Below, in pieces: positions 7,756 to 14,342 of a stretch of DNA of 34,090 nt. The stretch covers positions 1 to 34,090 of the forward strand of contig JACPFZ010000046.1 of the NCBI GenBank assembly GCA_016182725.1. The letters are read 5' to 3'. How positions within the stretch are numbered: position 1 is the first letter of the stretch; every line of letters begins with the position of its first letter. The notes beneath the pieces are model-generated. The model did not search any database. It worked only from the letters and a program-made list of their open reading frames with translations, and was not told the origin of the DNA. The translations under genes and the position numbers were made by a program. Source of the stretch: Candidatus Gottesmanbacteria bacterium. Its GTDB lineage: Bacteria > Patescibacteriota > Microgenomatia > UBA10105 > UBA927.

Positions 7756-9939
7756 ATGAATAGTATCAAAAAGTCCACGGAAGTGAGCGGACGGACACTG
7801 ACCCTTGAAGTTGGTCGGTTTGCCCAGCAGGCTTCTGCTGCGGTACTCGCCCGGTACGGAGACACGATGGTTTTATCTACCGTGACGGTATCGAGCAAAG
7901 AAACGACATTGGATTATTTCCCATTAAGTGTTGAGTATGTAGAGCGGCTTTATGCAGGTGGCCGCATCAAAGGTTCTCGCTGGGTGAAACGGGAAGGCCG
8001 TCCTTCCGACGATGCGGTCCTTGCTGGTCGCGTCATTGATCGGTCCATTCGGCCACTTTTTCCCAAAACATTTAAACGCGATGTGCAGGTAGTGGTGACG
8101 GTGTTGTCTGTTGATGGAGAAAATGATCCGGATATTTTGGGACTCGTTGCAACCAGCGCAGCCATCGCAATTTCTCCTATTCCCTGGAACGGACCGGTAT
8201 CGGCCGTCCGCATGGGGTATGTGAAAACAGATGGAAAAGAGGCGAGTTTATTGGTCAATCCTACGGTGGCAGAACAGGACCTCAGTGACTTTGATTTTAT
8301 TGTGGCAAGTAGCCGCGAAAAAACCGTGATGTTAGAAGGTGGATTTTGTGAAACCCCAGAGGCTATCGTCCATGATGCCGTCATCCGCGCAAAAGAAGAG
8401 AACACAAAAATTATTGACCTTATCCATGAGCTTGCCCAAGAAGTCGGCAAGCCGAAAATGCCGGTTGCAGAAGCGGGTAGTCTTGAAGAGTTGAAAACAA
8501 AAATTCTCGCGGGTTATGCAAAAGAAATGGAAGATGTATTCAGTAAGCATGCAGCGAAAGAGACGGGAAGCGAGGAGGTAGCAGTTTTGGCACAGGCCAT
8601 AGTCGTTGCCTATCAAAACCAGTGGAGCATCAAAGAGGTGGAGACGGCTCTGGACACCTTATTTAAAAAGAAAGTCCGCCAACAGGTGCTGGAGAAAGGA
8701 AGACGCGTGGATGGTCGCGCCCTCGATGAAATCCGACCTATTGAAATTGAAGTAGGCATTTTGCCTCGGACCCACGGAAGCGCCATGTTCAAGCGGGGGA
8801 CGACGCAGGCTTTGACGGTTGCAACACTCGGCACCCCTTCATTGGAGCAACTTATCGAAAGTCCGGCAGGCGAAGAGTCCAAGCGCTATATCCATCACTA
8901 CAGCATGCCTCCATACTCTGTGGGAGAAACAGGGAGAATGGGCGTCCCTTCGCGCCGCGAGATTGGTCACGGGGCCTTGGCAGAACGCGCGCTCCTGTCT
9001 GTTATTCCTTCAGAGGAAGAGTTTCCCTATACCATCCGATTGGTCAGTGAAATTATGTCCAGTAACGGCAGTACGTCCATGGCATCAACGTGCGGTTCAA
9101 CCTTGGCCTTAATGGATGCTGGCGTACCCATTAAAGGACCAGTTGGTGGTATTTCTATTGGTCTTATGACTAGTGAGAAAAAATATGTGCTTCTCACCGA
9201 TATTGTGGGGGTTGAAGATTTTGCCGGTGATATGGATTTTAAAGTTGCCGGAACGAAAAATGGCATCACGGCAATCCAACTGGATATTAAAATTGACGGG
9301 TTGACTGATGAGATTATCGAAGAAACGCTTGAGCAGGCAAAACGTGCCCGGTTATTTATTTTAGACAAAATGCAGAAAGTTATTGGCCAGCCACGGAAGA
9401 GTCTTTCTCAGTATGCACCCAAGGTGCAAGTGGTGAAAATTCCGATAGAAAAAATTGGCGAAGTCATTGGTCCCGGCGGACGCATGATTCGACAAATTAT
9501 CGCCTCTACCGGTACTGCAGTAGATGTAGAAGACGATGGATCTGTGATGATTTCCGGCACCGACGCTGCGTCAGTAGCCAAAGCAGTAGAATGGGTGCAA
9601 GGACTTACGAAAGAAATACATGTAGATGAAGAATATGAAGGGGAAGTCAAACGCATTTTACCCTTTGGCGCGTTTGTGGAGATTTTACCCGGGAAAGAAG
9701 GCATGGTACACGTGTCTCAAATGTCTCCGGGCTACGTGAGTAATCCTAGTGATGTGGTGCAAATTGGGCAAAAAGTCAAAGTACGCGTCATGGAAATTGA
9801 TGACCAACACAGGGTAAATCTTTCCATGCTGTTTGGGCAAGACGCCAAGAAAGCGCCTGAGCGACGGGAGCGCACGGAACGTCCCTCCTTCGGAAGACCT
9901 CAGGACAAGCGCTTTGGCCGCCCGAGACGAAGATATTAA
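7756..9939 (+). CDS. pnp: Polynucleotide phosphorylase
   Basis: PNPase is a trimeric 3'-5' exoribonuclease that uses phosphate to release nucleoside diphosphates. The protein is 727 aa, normal for the family. It has two RNase PH domains (~1-215 and ~310-530) joined by a helical region, a KH domain (~558-615, IGEVIGPGGRMIRQI) and an S1 domain (~627-692, GEVKRILPFGAFVEILPGK). The second PH core has the conserved SNGSTSMASTCGS stretch. The Arg-rich tail (last ~30 residues) is probably disordered. It begins an RNA-turnover block with the Lon-like ATPase and RNase J. Confidence 0.98.
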   Translation: MNSIKKSTEVSGRTLTLEVGRFAQQASAAVLARYGDTMVLSTVTVSSKETTLDYFPLSVEYVERLYAGGRIKGSRWVKREGRPSDDAVLAGRVIDRSIRPLFPKTFKRDVQVVVTVLSVDGENDPDILGLVATSAAIAISPIPWNGPVSAVRMGYVKTDGKEASLLVNPTVAEQDLSDFDFIVASSREKTVMLEGGFCETPEAIVHDAVIRAKEENTKIIDLIHELAQEVGKPKMPVAEAGSLEELKTKILAGYAKEMEDVFSKHAAKETGSEEVAVLAQAIVVAYQNQWSIKEVETALDTLFKKKVRQQVLEKGRRVDGRALDEIRPIEIEVGILPRTHGSAMFKRGTTQALTVATLGTPSLEQLIESPAGEESKRYIHHYSMPPYSVGETGRMGVPSRREIGHGALAERALLSVIPSEEEFPYTIRLVSEIMSSNGSTSMASTCGSTLALMDAGVPIKGPVGGISIGLMTSEKKYVLLTDIVGVEDFAGDMDFKVAGTKNGITAIQLDIKIDGLTDEIIEETLEQAKRARLFILDKMQKVIGQPRKSLSQYAPKVQVVKIPIEKIGEVIGPGGRMIRQIIASTGTAVDVEDDGSVMISGTDAASVAKAVEWVQGLTKEIHVDEEYEGEVKRILPFGAFVEILPGKEGMVHVSQMSPGYVSNPSDVVQIGQKVKVRVMEIDDQHRVNLSMLFGQDAKKAPERRERTERPSFGRPQDKRFGRPRRRY

Positions 9940-9980
9940 TAATTGTCCTCGTTAGTCTTCTTGCAGTATCATAGAAGTAT

Positions 9981-10116
9981 CCGGGTAGTAGAATTTCGAC
10001 ATGCTTTACATTTTGCCGTAAAATATATTACCTGAAGCAATGTATGTACTATTTAAAAAGAAAGGATACTGAGATTCCGCCAGCATAACGGCAAAGGTCG
10101 AAATTTCACTACCCGG
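9981..10116 (+). repeat. 136-bp segment bounded by 20-bp inverted repeats, before the Lon-like gene
   Basis: The left arm CCGGGTAGTAGAATTTCGAC (9981-10000) and the right arm (10097-10116) are inverted copies, with 18 of 20 positions matching and the two mismatches adjacent in the centre. A second pair lies just inside: TTTGCCGT (10012-10019) and ACGGCAAA (10088-10095). The right arm ends one base before the ATG of the Lon-like gene. TAT flanks both ends (9978-9980 and 10117-10119). Two readings are open: a large leader hairpin that masks the start codon, or a MITE-like element with terminal inverted repeats and a 3-bp duplication. Confidence 0.6.
9996..10024 (+). promoter_or_regulatory. promoter of the Lon-like/RNase J operon
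   Basis: TCGACA (9996-10001; 5/6), a 17-nt spacer and TAAAAT (10019-10024; 5/6). The -35 hexamer overlaps the inner end of the left inverted-repeat arm, so a protein binding the repeat would block it. Transcription would begin near 10031. RNA from this promoter would then lack the left arm and could not form the 20-bp stem, although readthrough RNA from pnp could. Confidence 0.5.
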
Positions 10117-10117
10117 T

Positions 10118-11245
10118 ATGTCAAAGCTCACTGATGAAGTGGCAAATCTCACAAAACTCGTTGTTGAGGCAAAACTTCCCCGCGATTTAGAAACCCGTGT
10201 TGCCGGGAATCTTGAAGAAATTGTTCGTTTGGAAAGCGACATCACCGCGCGCGTCCATATAGAACAAATGCTTCGGTATATTGACTGGGTGGTCCACCTC
10301 CCTTGGAACGAGCGCACGAAAGATACATTAGACTTAGCAAATGCGCGAAAAATTCTTGATGCCCACCACTATGGTTTGGCGCCGGTCAAGGAGCGAATTT
10401 TGGAATATTTGGCAGTTCTTAAGCTCAATATTGAACGCTGGCAACAGGAATCTGAGATCCGATTCCCGGAATCGGGGAGCATTGATTCAGGGAATCGTCA
10501 AGGTGAAGCAAAACTTTCTCACGCAATACTGGCCCGCCGTGCGCCCATTCTTTGTCTCGTTGGTTTAGTCGGTACCGGAAAAACCACGCTTGCCAAATCT
10601 ATTGCTGATGCCATGGGTCGCAGGTTTGTGCGGATTCCCTTTGGTGGCATGAGCGACGCATTGGATCTTCGCGGACAGTCGCGGGTGCGGCCTGACGCAG
10701 AAATCGGCCTTATTTTGAAAGGTTTGCGATTTGCCGGAAGTAAAAATCCGGTCATGCTTTTAGATGAAATTGACCGCGTCGCAGATAGCACCCGTGGCGA
10801 TATCATGGGAGTTCTCGTGGAGCTTTTGGATCCGGAGCAAAATGTTTCGTTTAGAGATCATTACCTCGACTATCCGTTTGATCTTTCTGATGTGTTATTC
10901 ATTGCAACTGCCAACAATACGACCAATATCGCAACCGCAGTGCTCGATCGTTTAGAGCCTATTCAAATGCCCTCCTATTCCGACGAAGAAAAAATTACCA
11001 TTGCAAAAGATTACGTCTTGCCGCTTCTCATGAAAGAATCGGGATTAACCCAAGAAAATTTAACCATAGACGAGGCTATTTGGCCAAAATTGGTGCGGCC
11101 GTTAGGGTACGATGCAGGCATCAGGAGTCTTGAGCGCACGATGAATAGCTTGTGCCGCAAAGTTGCGCGCATGATGGTAGAAGGCCGCGGCAAAAGTTTC
11201 CATATCACACCGGACAACATTAAAGAATTTATCGAAACATACTAA
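10118..11245 (+). CDS. Lon-type AAA+ ATPase lacking the protease domain
   Basis: Residues 1-105 match the helical segment just before the ATPase of Lon (RYIDWVVHLPWNERTKDTLD, HYGLAPVKERILEYLAV). The AAA+ module follows: Walker A GLVGTGKT (149-156), Walker B VMLLDEID (212-219), sensor-1 ATANN and the Lon alpha-subdomain ending near residue 370. The protein stops at 375 aa, where the Ser-Lys protease domain should begin; the N-terminal LON substrate domain is also absent. The pore loop with the conserved Tyr (TYVGAMPG in Lon) reads RVRPDAEIG, without an aromatic. A ~25-residue insertion precedes Walker A. The stop is followed immediately by the RNase J start, so the genes are coupled. A non-proteolytic ATPase serving RNA decay is inference. 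Confidence 0.85.
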   Translation: MSKLTDEVANLTKLVVEAKLPRDLETRVAGNLEEIVRLESDITARVHIEQMLRYIDWVVHLPWNERTKDTLDLANARKILDAHHYGLAPVKERILEYLAVLKLNIERWQQESEIRFPESGSIDSGNRQGEAKLSHAILARRAPILCLVGLVGTGKTTLAKSIADAMGRRFVRIPFGGMSDALDLRGQSRVRPDAEIGLILKGLRFAGSKNPVMLLDEIDRVADSTRGDIMGVLVELLDPEQNVSFRDHYLDYPFDLSDVLFIATANNTTNIATAVLDRLEPIQMPSYSDEEKITIAKDYVLPLLMKESGLTQENLTIDEAIWPKLVRPLGYDAGIRSLERTMNSLCRKVARMMVEGRGKSFHITPDNIKEFIETY

Positions 11246-12973
11246 ATGAAATTTTTTCGAAGACACCAACACACCATTTACCAGGGATCTGCCCACGTGG
11301 GGAAAGACGCTCTTCGACTTGTTCCTCTCGGCGGCATCGGCAACGTGACTAAAAACATGTACGTGTATGAATATCGCGTGGACGGGAAACTGCGCGATAT
11401 TTTGCTTGTGGATTGCGGAGTGGGGTTTCCGGATGCCGAGATGTACGGCGTGGACTTGGTGATTCCTGATGTCCGGTATCTATCTGATAAACGGGATAAA
11501 ATCCGGGGTCTGGTGTTTACCCATGGACACGATGACCATATCGGCGGGATTCCCCATATTTACCCAAAACTCGGCCGCGTGCCGATGTGGGGCACAAAGT
11601 TGACTGCGGCATTTGCCAATATTAAACTCAAGGAACAAGCGATCCGGACCCAGGTTCAACCAGTTGACTTCGGGCAAGAGTTGCACATCGGGCCCTTTAC
11701 GGTGAGTTTCGTTCGTGTGACCCATTCTATTCCAGATGCTTCCAATCTCATTATCCAAACCCCCATCGGTATTTTTTACCACGGCAGCGACTTTAAGTTT
11801 GATTTTCAGCCGCTTGATGGAAAACGTTCCGAAATTGAAAAAATCAATGCCGTGGGACGTCGTGGCGTGTTGTGTTTGCTTACGGATTCATTGGGAAGCG
11901 AGCGGCGCGGGTTTACCCCGTCGGAACAAGTAATTGGTGAGACTTTGGAGAAAGAACTCTCTATGTGTTCAGGAAAATTTTTGTTTACGACGCAATCCTC
12001 AAACATTTCGCGGATTCAACTTGCGATTGAAATTGCCCTCAAGCACGGCCGGAAGATTGCGTTTTTAGGAAGAAGTATTGATCAAAATACAGAAGCCTCT
12101 CTCAAAATTGGTTACATGCGGTTTCCGAGGGAGGCGGTGGTTCGCGATCGAGATCTCAAACGTCTTCCTCCGATGAAACAATTCCTTGTGGTGGCGGGAG
12201 CACAAGGACAGCCGGGGTCAGCGCTTTCCCGGATAGCCAATGATGATCACCGGTTTGTCCACATTGAAGAAGGCGATAGCGTGGTTTTTTCTGCAGATCC
12301 TATTCCGGGCAATGAAAATAGTGTGAGTGCGCTTATTGATGAGCTTTATCGCAAGGGTGCGCGCGTTGCCTATTCCAATATCATGGAGGATTTGCATGTA
12401 TCCGGCCACGGCAGCCAGGGGGATCTTATGCTCATGCTCTCTAGCGTTGGCCCGCGATATATTTTCCCGATCGGTGGTACGTATCGGCACATGATGCAGT
12501 ACCGCAGGCTGGCGCAGGATTTGGGGTATGATAAACGCGACGTGCTGATTCCCGAAGAAGGAGAAATTTTGGAATTCCGTCCGGGAATGCCGCCGAAAGT
12601 TGTACAAACCTTGGAGCTTGAGAATGTCATGATTGACGGGTTAGGGATTGGCGATGTGGGAGAAATCGTCCTTCGTGATCGGCAAACCATTGCCACTGAA
12701 GGCATCGTGATTGTCATTGTTCCCATGGAAAAATCAACGGGAAGAGTGACGGCCGAGCCGGATATTGTGTCCCGCGGCTTTGTCTATATGCGTCAGTCCG
12801 AGGAGCTTATTGGTAAAGCAAAGCGACTCGTCATGGAGTCATTAAAACTCAGAAAAGGCCGCATCATTGATTGGCAATTTGTGCGCAAACAAATTAGCGG
12901 CAATCTTGACGAATTTTTAGCTCGTGAAACCGGCCGCCACCCCCTGATCGTGCCGGTGATCGTGGAAGTGTAA
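11246..12973 (+). CDS. rnj: Ribonuclease J
   Basis: RNase J is a metallo-beta-lactamase/beta-CASP ribonuclease with endonuclease and 5'-3' exonuclease activity, central to mRNA decay in bacteria without RNase E. The protein is 575 aa, normal length. The zinc-binding motif HGHDDHIGG begins at H93. YHGSDFKFD supplies further metal ligands. The beta-CASP region includes SGHGSQGDLMLML, where the family usually has SGHGGxEDL. A short C-terminal domain follows. Translation begins on the base after the stop codon of the Lon-like ATPase, so the two proteins are probably made together. With pnp upstream, this block encodes 5'-3' and 3'-5' RNA decay. Confidence 0.96.
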   Translation: MKFFRRHQHTIYQGSAHVGKDALRLVPLGGIGNVTKNMYVYEYRVDGKLRDILLVDCGVGFPDAEMYGVDLVIPDVRYLSDKRDKIRGLVFTHGHDDHIGGIPHIYPKLGRVPMWGTKLTAAFANIKLKEQAIRTQVQPVDFGQELHIGPFTVSFVRVTHSIPDASNLIIQTPIGIFYHGSDFKFDFQPLDGKRSEIEKINAVGRRGVLCLLTDSLGSERRGFTPSEQVIGETLEKELSMCSGKFLFTTQSSNISRIQLAIEIALKHGRKIAFLGRSIDQNTEASLKIGYMRFPREAVVRDRDLKRLPPMKQFLVVAGAQGQPGSALSRIANDDHRFVHIEEGDSVVFSADPIPGNENSVSALIDELYRKGARVAYSNIMEDLHVSGHGSQGDLMLMLSSVGPRYIFPIGGTYRHMMQYRRLAQDLGYDKRDVLIPEEGEILEFRPGMPPKVVQTLELENVMIDGLGIGDVGEIVLRDRQTIATEGIVIVIVPMEKSTGRVTAEPDIVSRGFVYMRQSEELIGKAKRLVMESLKLRKGRIIDWQFVRKQISGNLDEFLARETGRHPLIVPVIVEV

Positions 12974-12990
12974 AATGTCTGTCTCTAAGC

Positions 12991-12996
12991 TATAAT
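12991..12996 (+). promoter_or_regulatory. -10 box of the GNAT pseudogene (leaderless)
   Basis: TATAAT ends six bases before the ATG at 13003, so the predicted start coincides with the start codon. No convincing -35 hexamer is seen. Confidence 0.5.
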
Positions 12997-13002
12997 CCGC
13001 TC

Positions 13003-13427
13003 ATGATCGTAAAAATTTCTAAACGAGCAAATAAAAAACTCCAAGAGTTTAATAAACGTGAATGGCTTAAGGCAGATAAAGAGCATTATAGGCAAGTCCT
13101 CGATTGGAAGAAAATTCCATACACACTGGTAGCATATGAAAGAAAAGAAATTGTAGGAACTGTCGGGTTTTATATAGAAGTGGGAGTATCTTATGTGTTG
13201 GGACACTCATTGTTGCAAAAGAAAAACGGGGTCAGGGAATCGGAAAAAAACTCATGGAAGAGGTAGAAAGAATTGCAAAAAGGCACAACGCTCATAAGCT
13301 TTATCTCCAAACTGGTAAAGATTGGGAATCGGTTCCATTTTATGAATCATTGGGATATAAAATCACTGGAGAATTGCTTAATCATTATTTTCATCAAACG
13401 TTTGTAGAACTCACTAAGTTTTTTTAG
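13003..13427 (+). pseudogene. GNAT-family N-acetyltransferase, frameshifted
   Basis: The first frame runs from ATG 13003 through ...VAYERKEIVGTVGFYIEVGVSYVLG, a typical start of a GNAT domain. It then goes out of frame at the GGG run 13200-13202. Adding one base there restores TLIVAKEKRGQGIGKKLMEE, which contains the acetyl-CoA-binding motif RGQGIG, and continues through FYESLGYKITGE to a TAG at 13425-13427. The restored protein would be ~141 aa. A one-base loss in a G run could be a real mutation or a sequencing error. Left uncorrected, the reading frame from 13003 stops at 13266 without the cofactor site. The region is more AT-rich than its neighbours. Confidence 0.8.
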
Positions 13428-13510
13428 TTATTTTTCCGTTCTACCCGGACGCGGTCGATGTTCGATACATATTTTCTGCGCAGGCGCAGGTTTTATTCGG
13501 GTGATACCTT
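13424..13510 (-). pseudogene. displaced 3' end of a typA gene
   Basis: Read on the minus strand, this stretch encodes KVSPE, a TAA, then NLRLRRKYVSNIDRVR and VERKNN before a TAA at 13426-13424. It aligns with the C-terminus of the intact TypA nearby (VTPLNLRLRKKYLTKIDRTR). The extra TAA lies at a 3-nt length difference. The nucleotide sequences differ a lot, so it is not a recent duplication. Its stop overlaps the GNAT stop by 4 nt (TTAG), as in other convergent pairs here. This suggests it is the original typA end, cut off when the transposase cassette arrived. Confidence 0.7.
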
Positions 13511-13526
13511 ACAAGGATAGGAATTA

Positions 13527-13561
13527 GGGTGACCCCTTAAAGGCCACCCCTTTCGAATCTA
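13527..13561 (-). repeat. REP-like palindrome copy A
   Basis: 35-bp element at the 3' end of the transposase gene. It differs from copy B at one position only. GGGTG (13527-13531) can pair with CACCC across a CCTTAAAGG core. Read on the minus strand it begins with TAG, the stop codon of the transposase. Confidence 0.75.
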
Positions 13562-14278
13562 ATTATCATCGATAGTAATTTTTTGAAGCATTTCCATATC
13601 ATCTTCATGATCATCTTCATGTTCCACAAAAGATTGATAGGATAATTTGGGATTGGTTTTGGAGAAAAATTTCAAAATTTCCTCCGGATGCACCCACGCC
13701 GTTTTCCGCTGACCAACATATTCCGGATACGACGACGGTTGTATGGCAAATAGCTCGGGTGACCCCTTAAAGGCCACCCCTTTCGAAGCTAGATCTAGGG
13801 GATTCCTGTGAATATATCGTGTTAGGTGCAGTAATTGTTCATCAGTTTCTATTAATACCGCCTTGTAAACGCTTTGATATAACGGTCCAATACGTTTGTA
13901 TCTCCGATTAAAGTACATCGTGTACCGAGTTGCAAGCGAATTCATGAAAATATCTATGGCATTTGCAGTATTTTGGTGGATAAGCAAATGAAAATGATTT
14001 GGCATAAGACAATACGTTGTGAGAGTAATATTTCCATGGAAGTTATTCATCCGAAGCGCCTTTAAGGCATCTGCTTTTATTTCGGGTGCGGCTTCTGGAT
14101 TGCCAATGATTGTCAATAAGACCTCTTTGTCTTTAGGAAGTAAATATTCTTTAAGATAAGAAAGAAATACTCCATAATCCATTTCATTAAGAAATATATC
14201 GCGCTTTTCCACGCCGCGATTGTAGATGTGATAGAAGCTATCGGGAGCATAAGGTTTATATGAATTTTTTGCCGGCAT
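13559..14278 (-). CDS. REP-associated tyrosine transposase (RAYT, IS200-like Y1)
   Basis: 239-aa member of the Y1 HUH transposase superfamily, which cuts and rejoins single-stranded DNA through a tyrosine and mobilises short REP palindromes. The opening YHIYNRGVEKRDIF, the HUH motif NHFHLLI (His95, His97) and the helix RYTMYFNRRYKRIGPLYQ are typical. RYIHRNPLDLA carries the conserved Tyr I take as the likely nucleophile. The ~60-residue tail after copy B is acidic and poorly conserved in appearance. A TATAAA at 14294-14289 ends 10 nt before the ATG. The flanking palindromes are its probable substrates. It looks intact. Confidence 0.92.
   Translation of the reverse strand: MPAKNSYKPYAPDSFYHIYNRGVEKRDIFLNEMDYGVFLSYLKEYLLPKDKEVLLTIIGNPEAAPEIKADALKALRMNNFHGNITLTTYCLMPNHFHLLIHQNTANAIDIFMNSLATRYTMYFNRRYKRIGPLYQSVYKAVLIETDEQLLHLTRYIHRNPLDLASKGVAFKGSPELFAIQPSSYPEYVGQRKTAWVHPEEILKFFSKTNPKLSYQSFVEHEDDHEDDMEMLQKITIDDN
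13757..13791 (-). repeat. REP-like palindrome copy B, within the transposase ORF
   Basis: 35-bp element with 34/35 identity to copy A. It lies inside the transposase gene and is translated as LASKGVAFKGSP. Its TAG is out of frame here, so the reading frame stays open. An insertion of a repeat into its own transposase is unusual. Confidence 0.75.
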
Positions 14279-14307
14279 AGAGCATTCATTTATAGAATAT
14301 CACAAGA

Positions 14308-14342
14308 GGGTGATCCCTTAAAGGGGTGGCCTTTTGAAGCTA
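14308..14342 (-). repeat. REP-like palindrome copy C with inverted core
   Basis: Same 35-bp length and ends as copies A and B, with two single-base changes outside the core. The central 15 bp AAAGGCCACCCCTTT of A and B is present here as its reverse complement, AAAGGGGTGGCCTTT. Read on the minus strand it begins with TAG, the stop codon of typA. Confidence 0.75.

Larger units (their letters stand above)
13527..14342 (-). mobile_element. RAYT/REP-like cassette between two typA tails
   Basis: A REP-associated tyrosine transposase gene is bracketed by 35-bp REP-like palindromes at 13527-13561 and 14308-14342, with a third at 13757-13791 inside the gene. The outer copies end exactly at the TAG stop codons of the transposase and of typA. 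Beyond the left copy lies the displaced typA tail. The composition is more AT-rich than the flanking genes. I see no longer terminal repeats or flanking duplication. Single-stranded RAYT transposition is not known to create target duplications. Confidence 0.6.

Noticed and set aside
10118-11245. Lon-like gene as a product of a frameshift or assembly error
   Set aside because: The next base starts RNase J, no protease fragment is found in any frame, and the pore-loop changes show long divergence.
13476-13494. CTGCGC/GCGCAG hairpin followed by TTTT as a terminator of the GNAT gene
   Set aside because: The pairing is made of typA-remnant codons (LRLRR); the T run is short and explained by the following codon.
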